DNA from: Apostichopus japonicus
Taxonomy: Eukaryota; Echinodermata; Holothuroidea; Aspidochirotida; Stichopodidae
Reading direction: 5' to 3'
NCBI RefSeq assembly: GCF_037975245.1
Contig: NC_092577.1
Coordinates: 25,915,398 to 25,979,397, forward strand
Length of the DNA: 64,000 nt
In this document: positions 28,985-42,123 of the stretch, piece by piece
Numbering within the stretch: the first letter of the stretch is position 1
Layout: each line of letters opens with the position of its first letter
Translations under genes and position numbers: made by a program
Notes under the pieces: model-generated
Databases searched by the model: none
Seen by the model: only the letters and a program-made list of their open reading frames with translations
What the model was told of the DNA's origin: nothing

Positions 28985-31200
28985 TTAATCGTTATCGCAC
29001 GTTCGATTTATCGTTATCGCACATTCGATTTATCGGTACCGCAATATCGATTTATCGGTACCACACAATCGATTTATCGGTACCGCACATTCGATTTATC
29101 GGTATCGCGCATTCGATTTATCGGTAGCAATATCGATTAATCGGTATCGCACAATCGATTTATCGGTTTCGCGCATTCGATTTATCGGTACCGCACAATC
29201 GATTTATCGGTACCGCACAATCGATTTATCGGTACCGCACATTCGATTTATCGGTATCGCACGTTCGATTTATCGTTTTCACTCGTTTGATTTATCGGTA
29301 CCGCACATTCGATTTAGCGGTACCGCACATACGATTTATCGGTACCGCACATTCGACTTATCGGTATCGTAAATTTAATTTATCAGTATCGCGCATTCGA
29401 TTTATCGGTATCGCACCTTCGATTTATCGGTCCCGCACAATCGATTTATAGGTATCGCAATATCGATTAATCGGTCTCGCACATTCGATTTATCGGTAAC
29501 AATATCGATTAATCGGTATCGCACATTCCATTTATCGGTATCGCACATTCGAATTTTTCGGTATCGCGCATTCGATTTATCGGTACCGCACAATCGATTT
29601 ATCGGTATCGCACATTCCATTTATCGGTAACGCAATATCTATTAATCGGTACCGCACATTCGATTTACCGGTATCGCACATTCGATTGATCACTACCGCA
29701 ATATCGATTTATCGGTATCGCACATTCGATTTACCGGTATCGCACTTTCGATTTATCGGTACCGCACAATCGATTTATCGGTACCGCAATATCGATTTAT
29801 CGGTACCGCACATTCGATTTATCGGTACCGCAATATCGAATAATCGGTATCGCACATTCGATTGATCGGTCCCGCAATATCGATTTATAGGTATCGCAAT
29901 ATCGATTAATCGGTCTCGCACATTCGACTTATCGGTAGCAATATCGATTAATCGGTATCGCACTTTCCATTTATCGGTATCGCACATTCGATTTACCGGT
30001 ATCGCACATACGATTTATCGGTACCGCACATACGATTTATCGGTACCGCACATTTGATTTATCGTTATCGCACATTCGATTTATCGGTACCGCAATATCG
30101 ATTTATCGGTCCCGCACAATCGATTTATCGGTACCGCAATATCGATTTATCGGTACCGCACATTCGATTTATCGGTACCGCAATATCGATTTATCGGTAC
30201 CACACAATCGATTTATCGGTACCGCACATTCGATTTATCGGTATCGCGCATTCGATTTATCGGTACGGCACAATCGATTTATCGGTACGGCACAATCGAT
30301 TTATCGGTACCGCACATTCGATTTATCGGTATCGCGCATTCGATTTATCGGTACCGCACATTCGATTTATCGGTATCGCACGTTCGATTTATCGTTTTCC
30401 CTCGTTTGATTTATCGGTACCGCACATTCGATTTACCGGTACCGCACATACGATTTATCAGTACCGCACATTCGACTTATCGGTATCGTAAATTTAATTT
30501 ATCGGTATCGCGCATTCGATTTATCGGTATCGCACAATCGATTTATCGGTCCCGCACAATCGATTTATAGGTATCGCAATATCGATTAATCGGTCTCGCA
30601 CATTCGATTTATCGGTAACAATATCGATTAATCGGTATCGCACATTCCATTTATCGGTATCGCACATTCGATTTTTTCGGTATCGCGCATTCGATTTATC
30701 GGTACCGCACAATCGATTTATCGGTATCGCACATTCCATTTATCGGTAACGCAATATCTATTAATCGGTACCGCACATTCGATTTACCGGTATCGCAATA
30801 TCGATTTATCGGTCCCGCACAATCGATTTATCGGTACCGCAATATCGATTTATCGGTTCCGCAATATCGATTTATCGGTACCGCACATTCGATTTATCGG
30901 TACCGCAATATCGATTTATCGGTATCGCACATTCGATTTACCGGTATCGCACATTCGATTTATTGGCACCGCACATTCGATTTATCGGTACCGCAATATC
31001 GATTTATCGGTATCGCACATTCGATTTATCGGTACCGCACATTCGATTTATCGGTACCGCAATGTCGATTTATCGGTATCGCACATTCGATTTATCGTTA
31101 CCGCACATTCGATTTATCGGTATCGTAAATTCGATTTATCGTTATCGCACGTTCGATTTATCGGTTCAGCACATTCGATTTATCGGTACCGCAATATCGA
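28985..31200 (+). repeat. 2,216-bp tandem duplication, copy 1
   Basis: Directly abuts copy 2 (31201-33416). The junction lies in the motif CGATTAATCG, which is present at both ends. Four substitutions were found by eye across the pair: positions 29341/31557, 29720/31936, 30078/32294 and 30829/33045. That is about 99.8 percent identity, far higher than between typical monomers. The period is not a multiple of 22 because the unit contains 20-bp and 23-bp monomers. Confidence 0.92.
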
Positions 31201-33416
31201 TTAATCGTTATCGCACGTTCGATTTATCGTTATCGCACATTCGATTTATCGGTACCGCAATATCGATTTATCGGTACCACACAATCGATTTATCGGTACC
31301 GCACATTCGATTTATCGGTATCGCGCATTCGATTTATCGGTAGCAATATCGATTAATCGGTATCGCACAATCGATTTATCGGTTTCGCGCATTCGATTTA
31401 TCGGTACCGCACAATCGATTTATCGGTACCGCACAATCGATTTATCGGTACCGCACATTCGATTTATCGGTATCGCACGTTCGATTTATCGTTTTCACTC
31501 GTTTGATTTATCGGTACCGCACATTCGATTTAGCGGTACCGCACATACGATTTATCAGTACCGCACATTCGACTTATCGGTATCGTAAATTTAATTTATC
31601 AGTATCGCGCATTCGATTTATCGGTATCGCACCTTCGATTTATCGGTCCCGCACAATCGATTTATAGGTATCGCAATATCGATTAATCGGTCTCGCACAT
31701 TCGATTTATCGGTAACAATATCGATTAATCGGTATCGCACATTCCATTTATCGGTATCGCACATTCGAATTTTTCGGTATCGCGCATTCGATTTATCGGT
31801 ACCGCACAATCGATTTATCGGTATCGCACATTCCATTTATCGGTAACGCAATATCTATTAATCGGTACCGCACATTCGATTTACCGGTATCGCACATTCG
31901 ATTGATCACTACCGCAATATCGATTTATCGGTATCACACATTCGATTTACCGGTATCGCACTTTCGATTTATCGGTACCGCACAATCGATTTATCGGTAC
32001 CGCAATATCGATTTATCGGTACCGCACATTCGATTTATCGGTACCGCAATATCGAATAATCGGTATCGCACATTCGATTGATCGGTCCCGCAATATCGAT
32101 TTATAGGTATCGCAATATCGATTAATCGGTCTCGCACATTCGACTTATCGGTAGCAATATCGATTAATCGGTATCGCACTTTCCATTTATCGGTATCGCA
32201 CATTCGATTTACCGGTATCGCACATACGATTTATCGGTACCGCACATACGATTTATCGGTACCGCACATTTGATTTATCGTTATCGCACATTCTATTTAT
32301 CGGTACCGCAATATCGATTTATCGGTCCCGCACAATCGATTTATCGGTACCGCAATATCGATTTATCGGTACCGCACATTCGATTTATCGGTACCGCAAT
32401 ATCGATTTATCGGTACCACACAATCGATTTATCGGTACCGCACATTCGATTTATCGGTATCGCGCATTCGATTTATCGGTACGGCACAATCGATTTATCG
32501 GTACGGCACAATCGATTTATCGGTACCGCACATTCGATTTATCGGTATCGCGCATTCGATTTATCGGTACCGCACATTCGATTTATCGGTATCGCACGTT
32601 CGATTTATCGTTTTCCCTCGTTTGATTTATCGGTACCGCACATTCGATTTACCGGTACCGCACATACGATTTATCAGTACCGCACATTCGACTTATCGGT
32701 ATCGTAAATTTAATTTATCGGTATCGCGCATTCGATTTATCGGTATCGCACAATCGATTTATCGGTCCCGCACAATCGATTTATAGGTATCGCAATATCG
32801 ATTAATCGGTCTCGCACATTCGATTTATCGGTAACAATATCGATTAATCGGTATCGCACATTCCATTTATCGGTATCGCACATTCGATTTTTTCGGTATC
32901 GCGCATTCGATTTATCGGTACCGCACAATCGATTTATCGGTATCGCACATTCCATTTATCGGTAACGCAATATCTATTAATCGGTACCGCACATTCGATT
33001 TACCGGTATCGCAATATCGATTTATCGGTCCCGCACAATCGATTCATCGGTACCGCAATATCGATTTATCGGTTCCGCAATATCGATTTATCGGTACCGC
33101 ACATTCGATTTATCGGTACCGCAATATCGATTTATCGGTATCGCACATTCGATTTACCGGTATCGCACATTCGATTTATTGGCACCGCACATTCGATTTA
33201 TCGGTACCGCAATATCGATTTATCGGTATCGCACATTCGATTTATCGGTACCGCACATTCGATTTATCGGTACCGCAATGTCGATTTATCGGTATCGCAC
33301 ATTCGATTTATCGTTACCGCACATTCGATTTATCGGTATCGTAAATTCGATTTATCGTTATCGCACGTTCGATTTATCGGTTCAGCACATTCGATTTATC
33401 GGTACCGCAATATCGA
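31201..33416 (+). repeat. 2,216-bp tandem duplication, copy 2
   Basis: Partner of 28985-31200. After 33416 the sequence returns to GATTAATCGGTCTCG, where copy 1 enters GATTAATCGTTATCG at the internal junction. No indel between the copies was noticed. Confidence 0.92.
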
Positions 33417-33627
33417 TTAATCGGTCTCGCACATTCGATTTATCGTTACCGCACATTCGATTTATCGGTATCGCACATTCCATTTATCGGTACCGCAATA
33501 TCGATTAATCGGTATCGCACATTCGATTTATCGGCACTGCACATTAGATTTATCGGTACCGCACATTCGATTTATCGGTATCGCACATTCCATTTATCGG
33601 TACCGCAATATCGATTAATCGGTATCG

Positions 33628-34882
33628 CACATTCGATTTATCGGCACTGCACATTACACTTATCGGTACCGCAATATCGATTTATCGTTTTCACACATTC
33701 GATTTATCGTTATCGCACATTCGATTTATCGGTACCGCACATTCGATTTATCGGTACCACACAATCGATTTATCGGTCTCGCACATTCGATTAATCGGTA
33801 CCGCAATATCGATTTATCGGTATCGCACATTCGATTTACCGGTATCGCACATTCGACTTATCGGTATCGTAAATTTAATTTATCGGTATCGCGCATTCGA
33901 TTTATCGGTATCGCACCTTCGATTTATCGGTCCCGCACAATCGATTTATAGGTATCGCAATATCGATTAATCGGTCTCGCACATTCGATTTATCGGTATC
34001 GCACATACGATTTATCGGTACCGCACATACGATTTATCGGTACCGCACATTTGATTTATCGTTATCGCACATTCGATTTATCGGTACCGCAATATCGATT
34101 TATCGGTCCCGCACAATCAATTTATCGGTACCGCAATATCGATTTATCGGTACCGCACATTCGATTTATCGGTACCGCAATATCGATTTATCGGTACCAC
34201 ACAATCGATTTATCGGTCCCGCACAATCGATTTATCGGTACCGCACATTCGATTTATCGGTATCGCACGTTCGATTTATCGTTTTCACTCGTTCGATTTA
34301 TCGGTACCGCACATTCGATTTATCGGTCCCGCACAATCGATTTATCGGTACCGCACATTCGACTTATCGGTATCGTAAATTTAATTTATCTGTATCGCGC
34401 ATTCGATTTATCGGTATCGCACCTTCGATTTATCGGTCCCGCACAATCGATTTATAGGTATCGCAATATCGATTAATCGGTCTCGCACATTCGATTTATC
34501 GGTATCGCACATTCGATTTATCGGTATCGCACAATCCATTTATCGGTATCGCACATTCGATTTTTTCGGTATCGCGTATTCGATTTATCGGTACCGCACG
34601 TTCGATTTATCGGTCCTGCACATTCGATTTATCGGTAGCGCACAATCGATTTATCGGTATCGCACATTCGATTTACCGGTATCGCACATTCGATTTATCG
34701 GCACCGCACATTCGATTTATCGGTACCGCAATATCGATTTATCGGTATCGCACATTCGATTTATCGTTACCGCACATTCGATTTATCGGTATCGTAAATT
34801 CGATTTATCGTTATTGCACGTTCGATTTATCGGTTCAGCACATTCGATTTATCGGTACCGCAATATCGATTAATCGGTATCT
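33628..34882 (+). repeat. 1,255-bp tandem duplication, copy 1
   Basis: Abuts copy 2 (34883-36137). Two substitutions were seen inside (34313/35568 A to G; 34596/35851 G to A). A GGTATCTCAC variant ends both copies, while the sequence before copy 1 reads GGTATCGCAC, which fixes the exchange point near that monomer. It lies almost directly after the 2,216-bp tandem pair. Confidence 0.9.
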
Positions 34883-36137
34883 CACATTCGATTTATCGGC
34901 ACTGCACATTACACTTATCGGTACCGCAATATCGATTTATCGTTTTCACACATTCGATTTATCGTTATCGCACATTCGATTTATCGGTACCGCACATTCG
35001 ATTTATCGGTACCACACAATCGATTTATCGGTCTCGCACATTCGATTAATCGGTACCGCAATATCGATTTATCGGTATCGCACATTCGATTTACCGGTAT
35101 CGCACATTCGACTTATCGGTATCGTAAATTTAATTTATCGGTATCGCGCATTCGATTTATCGGTATCGCACCTTCGATTTATCGGTCCCGCACAATCGAT
35201 TTATAGGTATCGCAATATCGATTAATCGGTCTCGCACATTCGATTTATCGGTATCGCACATACGATTTATCGGTACCGCACATACGATTTATCGGTACCG
35301 CACATTTGATTTATCGTTATCGCACATTCGATTTATCGGTACCGCAATATCGATTTATCGGTCCCGCACAATCAATTTATCGGTACCGCAATATCGATTT
35401 ATCGGTACCGCACATTCGATTTATCGGTACCGCAATATCGATTTATCGGTACCACACAATCGATTTATCGGTCCCGCACAATCGATTTATCGGTACCGCA
35501 CATTCGATTTATCGGTATCGCACGTTCGATTTATCGTTTTCACTCGTTCGATTTATCGGTACCGCACGTTCGATTTATCGGTCCCGCACAATCGATTTAT
35601 CGGTACCGCACATTCGACTTATCGGTATCGTAAATTTAATTTATCTGTATCGCGCATTCGATTTATCGGTATCGCACCTTCGATTTATCGGTCCCGCACA
35701 ATCGATTTATAGGTATCGCAATATCGATTAATCGGTCTCGCACATTCGATTTATCGGTATCGCACATTCGATTTATCGGTATCGCACAATCCATTTATCG
35801 GTATCGCACATTCGATTTTTTCGGTATCGCGTATTCGATTTATCGGTACCACACGTTCGATTTATCGGTCCTGCACATTCGATTTATCGGTAGCGCACAA
35901 TCGATTTATCGGTATCGCACATTCGATTTACCGGTATCGCACATTCGATTTATCGGCACCGCACATTCGATTTATCGGTACCGCAATATCGATTTATCGG
36001 TATCGCACATTCGATTTATCGTTACCGCACATTCGATTTATCGGTATCGTAAATTCGATTTATCGTTATTGCACGTTCGATTTATCGGTTCAGCACATTC
36101 GATTTATCGGTACCGCAATATCGATTAATCGGTATCT
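34883..36137 (+). repeat. 1,255-bp tandem duplication, copy 2
   Basis: Partner of 33628-34882. Similarity to the start of the unit continues about 25 bp past the end, then breaks where TTACACTTATC becomes TTAGATTTATC. Confidence 0.9.
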
Positions 36138-36686
36138 CACATTCGATTTATCGGCACTGCACATTAGATTTATCGTTACCGCACATTCGATTTATCGGTA
36201 TCGCACATTCCATTTATCGGTACCGCAATATCGATTAATCGGTATCGCACATTCGCTTTATCGGTACCGCACATTCAATTTATCGGTGTCGCACAATCGA
36301 TTTATCGGTACCGCACATTCGATTAATCGGTATCGCACGTTCGACTTATCGTTATCGCGCATTCGATTTATCGGTACCGCACATTCGATTTATCGGTATC
36401 GCACGTTCGATTTATCGTTTTCACTCGTTTGATTTATCGGTACCGCACATTCGATTTACCGGTACCGCACATACGATTTATCGGTACCGCACATTCGACT
36501 TATCGGTATCGTAAATTTAATTTATTGGTATCGCGCATTCGATTTATCGGTATCGCACCTTCGATTTATCGGTCCCGCACAATCGATTTATAGGTATCGC
36601 AATATCGATTAATCGGTCTCGCACATTCGATTTATCGGTAACAATATCGATTAATCGGTATCGCACATTCCATTTATCGGTATCGC

Positions 36687-38215
36687 AATATCGATTTATC
36701 GGTACCGCAATATCGATTGATCGGTACCGCACATTCGATTTATCGGTACCGCAATATCGATTTATCGGTATCGCACATTCGATTTACCGGTATCGCACAT
36801 TCGATTTATCGGCACCGCACATTCGATTTATCGGTACCGCAATATCGATTTATCGGTATCGCACATTCGATTTATCGTTACCGCACATTCGATTTATCGG
36901 TATCGTAAATTCGATTGATCGGTATCGCGAATTCGATTTATCGGTACCGCACATTCGATTTATCGGTACCACAATATCGATTTTTCGTTATCGCACATTC
37001 GATTTACCGGTAACGCACATTCGATTTATCGGCACCGCACATTCGATTGATCACTACCGCAATATCGATTTATCGGTATCGCACATTCGATTTACCGGTA
37101 TCGCACTTTCGATTTATCGGTACCGCACAATCGATTTATCGGTACCGCAATATCGATTTATCGGTACCGCACATTCGATTTATCGGTACCGCAATATCGA
37201 ATAATCGGTATCGCACATTCGATTGATCGGTCCCGCAATATCGATTTATAGGTATCGCAATATCGATTAATCGGTCTCGCACATTCGACTTATCGGTAGC
37301 AATATCGATTAATCGGTATCGCACTTTCCATTTATCGGTATCGCACATTCGATTTACCGGTATCGCACATACGATATATCTGCACCGCAATATCAATTTA
37401 TGGGTAACGCACATTCGATTTATCGGTAACGCACATTAGATTTAACGTTATCGCACATTCGATTTATCGGTATCGCACATTCCATTTATCGGTACCGCAA
37501 TATCGATTAATCGGTATCGCACATTCGATTTATCGGCACTGCACATTAGATTTATCGTTACCGCACTTTCGATTGATCGGTATCGCACATTCCATTTATC
37601 GGTACCGCAATATCGATTAATCGGTATCGCACATTCGATTTATCGGCACTGCACATTAGACTTATCGGTACCGCAATATCGATTTATCGTTTTCACACAT
37701 TCGATTGATCGTTATCGCACATTCGATTTATCGGTACCGCAATATCGATTTATCGGTACCACACAATCGATTTATCAGTCTCGCACATTCGATTTATCGG
37801 TACCGCAATATCGATTTATCGGTATCGCACATTCGATTTACCGGTATCGCACATTCGACTTATCGGTATCGTAAATTTAATTTATCGGTATCGCGCATTC
37901 TATTTATCGGTATCGCACCTTCGATTTATCGGTCCCGCACAATCGATTTATAGGTATCGCAATATCGATTAATCGGTCTCGCACATTTGATTTATCGGTA
38001 TCGCACATTCGATTTATCGGTATCGCATAATCCATTTATCGGTATCGCAAATTCGATTTTTTTCGGTATCGCGCATTCGATTTATCGGTACCGCACGTTC
38101 GATTTATCGGTCCCGCACATTCGATTTATCGGTAGCGCACAATCGATTTATCGGTATCGCACATTCGATTTACCGGTATCGCACATTCGATTCATCGGCA
38201 CCGCACATTCGATTT
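36687..38215 (+). repeat. Block V, copy 1 (includes block U copy 2)
   Basis: Matches 39214-40764. The offset is 2527 at first and 2549 after 36930, because the partner holds one extra 22-bp monomer. It includes GATCACTACC, the CATACGATATAT and TTATGGGTAAC pair, TTTAACGTTATCGC, and a T7 version (24 bp) of the T6 monomer near 38056. Confidence 0.82.
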
Positions 38216-38689
38216 ACTGGTCCCGTACATACGATTTATCAGTACCGCACATTCGATTTATCGGTATCGCGCATTCGATTTATCGGTCCCGCACAATCGA
38301 TTTATAGGTATCGCAATATCGATTAATCGGTCTCGCACATTTGATTTATCGGTATCGCACATTCGATTTATCGTTACCGCACATTCGATTTATCGGTATC
38401 GTAAATTCGATTTATCGTTATCGCACGTTCGATTTATCGGTTCAGCACATTCGATTTATCGGTACCGCAATATCGATTAATCGGTCTCGCACATTCGATT
38501 AATAGTTACCGCACATTCGATTTATCGGTATCGCACATTCCATTTATCGGTACCGCAATATCGATTAATCGGTATCGCACATTCGCTTTATCGGTACCGC
38601 ACATTCAATTTATCGGTGTCGCACAATCGATTTATCGGTACCGCACATTCGATAAATCGTTATCGCACGTTCGATTTATCGTTATCGCA

Positions 38690-39440
38690 CATTCGATTTA
38701 TCGGTATCGCGCATTCGATTTATCGGTAGCAATATCGATTAATCGGTATCGCACATTCCATTTATCGGTTTCGCGCATTCGATTTATCGGTACCGCACAA
38801 TCGATTTATCGGTACCGCACAATCGATTTATCAGTACCGCACATTCGACTTATCGGTATCGTAAATTTAATTTATCGGTATCGCGCATTCGATTTATCGG
38901 TATCGCACCTTCGATTTATCGGTCCCGCACAATCGATTTATAGGTATCGCAATATCGATTAATCGGTCTCGCACATTCGATTTATCGGTAACAATATCGA
39001 TTAATCGGTATCGCACATTCCATTTATCGGTATCGCACATTCGATTTTTTCGGTATCGCGCATTCGATTTATCGGTACCGCACAATCGATTTATCGGTAT
39101 CGCACATTCCATTTATCGGTAACGCAATATCTATTAATCGGTACCGCACATTCGATTTACCGGTATCGCAATATCGATTTATCGGTCCCGCACAATCGAT
39201 TTATCGGTACCGCAATATCGATTTATCGGTACCGCAATATCGATTGATCGGTACCGCACATTCGATTTATCGGTACCGCAATATCGATTTATCGGTATCG
39301 CACATTCGATTTACCGGTATCGCACATTCGATTTATCGGCACCGCACATTCGATTTATCGGTACCGCAATATCGATTTATCGGTATCGCACATTCGATTT
39401 ATCGTTACCGCACATTCGATTTATCGGTATCGTAAATTCG
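38690..39440 (+). repeat. Block W, copy 1
   Basis: Matches 47715-48575. The offset is 9025 before and 9135 after about 38830, because this copy lacks 110 bp (five monomers, including the GTTTTCACTCG pair) present in the other. Its right part overlaps the start of block V copy 2. Confidence 0.78.
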
Positions 39441-40764
39441 ATTGATCGGTATCGCGAATTCGATTTATCGGTACCGCAATATCGATTTATCGGTACCGCA
39501 CATTCGATTTATCGGTACCGCAATATCGATTTTTCGGTATCGCACATTCGATTTACCGGTAACGCACATTCGATTTATCGGCACCGCACATTCCATTGAT
39601 CACTACCGCAATATCGATTTATCGGTATCGCACATTCGATTTACCGGTATCGCACTTTCGATTTATCGGTACCGCACAATCGATTTATCGGTACCGCAAT
39701 ATCGATTTATCGGTACCGCACATTCGATTTATCGGTACCGCAATATCGAAAAATCGGTATCGCACATTCGATTGATCGGTTCCGCAATATCGATTTATAG
39801 GTATCGCAATATCGATTAATCGGTCTCGCACATTCGACTTATCGGTAGCAATATCGATTAATCGGTATCGCACTTTCCATTTATCGGTATCGCACATTCG
39901 ATTTACCGGTATCGCACATACGATATATCTGCACCGCAATATCAATTTATGGGTAACGCACATTCGATTTATCGGTAGCGCACATTAGATTTAACGTTAT
40001 CGCACATTCGATTTATCGGTATCGCACATTCCATTTATCGGTACCGCAATATCGATTAATCGGTATCGCACAATCGATTTATCGGCACTGCACATTCGAT
40101 TTATCGTTACCGCACATTCGATTGATCGGTATCGCACATTCCATTTATCGGTACCGCAATATCGATTAATCGGTATCGCACATTCGGTTTATCGGCACTG
40201 CACATTAGACTTATCGGTACCGCAATATCGATTTATCGTTTTCACACATTCGATTTATCGTTATCGCACATTCGATTTATCGGTACCGCAATATCGATTT
40301 ATCGGTACCACACAATCGATTTATCGGTCTCGCACATTCGATTAATCGGTACCGCAATATCGATTTATCGGTATCGCACATTCGATTTACCGGTATCGCA
40401 CATTCGACTTATCGGTATCGTAAATTTAATTTATCGGTATCGCGCATTCGATTTATCGGTATCGCACCTTCGATTTATCGGTCCCGCACAATCAATTTAT
40501 AGGTATCGCAATATCGATTAATCGGTCTCGCACATTTGATTTATCGGTATCGCACATTCGATTTATCGGTATCGCACAATCCATTTATCGGTATCGCACA
40601 TTCGATTTTTTCGGTATCGCGCATTCGATTTATCGGTACCGCACGTTCGATTTATCGGTCCCGCACATTCGATTTATCGGTAGCGCACAATCGATTTATC
40701 GGTATCGCACATTCGATTTACCGGTATCGCACATTCGATTGATCGGCACCGCACATTCGATTTA
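39214..40764 (+). repeat. Block V, copy 2 (includes block U copy 3)
   Basis: Partner of 36687-38215. The extra CAATATCG monomer lies near 39464-39485. Here the T6 unit near 40605 has its usual 23-bp length. Confidence 0.82.
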
Positions 40765-41219
40765 TCGGTACCGCAATATCGATTTATCGGTATCGCACAT
40801 TCGATTTATCGTTACCGCACATTCGATTTATCGGTATCGTAAATTCGATTTATCGTTATCGCACGTTCGATTTATCGGTTCAGCACATTCGATTTATCCG
40901 TACCGCAATATCGATTAATCGTTACCGCACATTCGATTTATCGTTACCGCACATTCGATTTATCGGTATCGCACATTCCATTTATCGGTACCGCAATATC
41001 GATTAATCGGTATCGCACATTCGATTTATCGGCACCGCACATTAGATTTATCGTTACCGCACATTCGATTTATCGGTATCGCACATTCCATTTATCGGTA
41101 CCGCAATATCGATTAATCGGTATCGCACATTCGCTTTATCGGTACCGCACATTCAATTTATCGGTGTCGCACAATCGATTTATCGTTATCGCACATTCGA
41201 TTTATCGGTACCGCAATAT

Positions 41220-42123
41220 CGATTTATCGGTACCGCACAATCGATTTATCGGTACCGCACAATCGATTTATCGGTACCGCACATTCGATTTATCGGTATC
41301 GCACGTTCGATTTATCGTTTTCACTCGTTTGATTTATCGGTACCGCACATTCGATTTAGCGGTACCGCACATACGATTTATCAGTACCGCACATTCGACT
41401 TATCGGTATCGTAAATTTATTTTATCAGTATCGCGCATTCGATTTATCGGTATCGCACCTTCGATTTATCGGTCCCGCACAATCGATTTATAGGTATCGC
41501 AATATCGATTAATCGGTCTCGCACATTCGATTTATCGGTAACAATATCGATTAATCGGTATCGCACATTCCATTTATCGGTATCGCACATTCGATTTTTT
41601 CGGTATCGCGCATTCGATTTATCGGTACCGCACAATCGATTTATCTGTATCGCACATTCCATTTATCGGTAACGCAATATCTATTAATCGGTACCGCACA
41701 TTCGATTTACCGGTATCGCACATTCGATTGATCACTACCGCAATATCGATTTATCGGTATCGCACATTCGATTTACCGGTATCGCACTTTCGATTTATCG
41801 GTACCGCACAATCGATTTATCGGTACCGCAATATCGATTTATCGGTACCGCACATTCGATTTATCGGTACCGCAATATCGAATAATCGGTATCGCACATT
41901 CGATTGATCGGTCCCGCAATATCGATTTATAGGTATCGCAATATCGATTAATCGGTCTCGCACATTCGACTTATCGGTAGCAATATCGATTAATCGGTAT
42001 CGCACTTTCCATTTATCGGTATCGCACATTCGATTTACCGGTATCGCACATACGATTTATCGGTACCGCACATACGATTTATCGGTACCGCACATTTGAT
42101 TTATCGTTATCGCACATTCGATT
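41220..42123 (+). repeat. Block X, dispersed copy of 29180-30081
   Basis: Matches 29180-30081 at offset 12042, and therefore also the second tandem copy (31396-32297). The order is CGTTTTCACTCG, TTTAGCGG, the T6 cassette, GATCACTACC and GAATAATCGG. The T6 monomer here has GATTTTTT, while both tandem copies share GAATTTTT. That places the A change in the lineage that was later tandemly duplicated. Confidence 0.8.
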
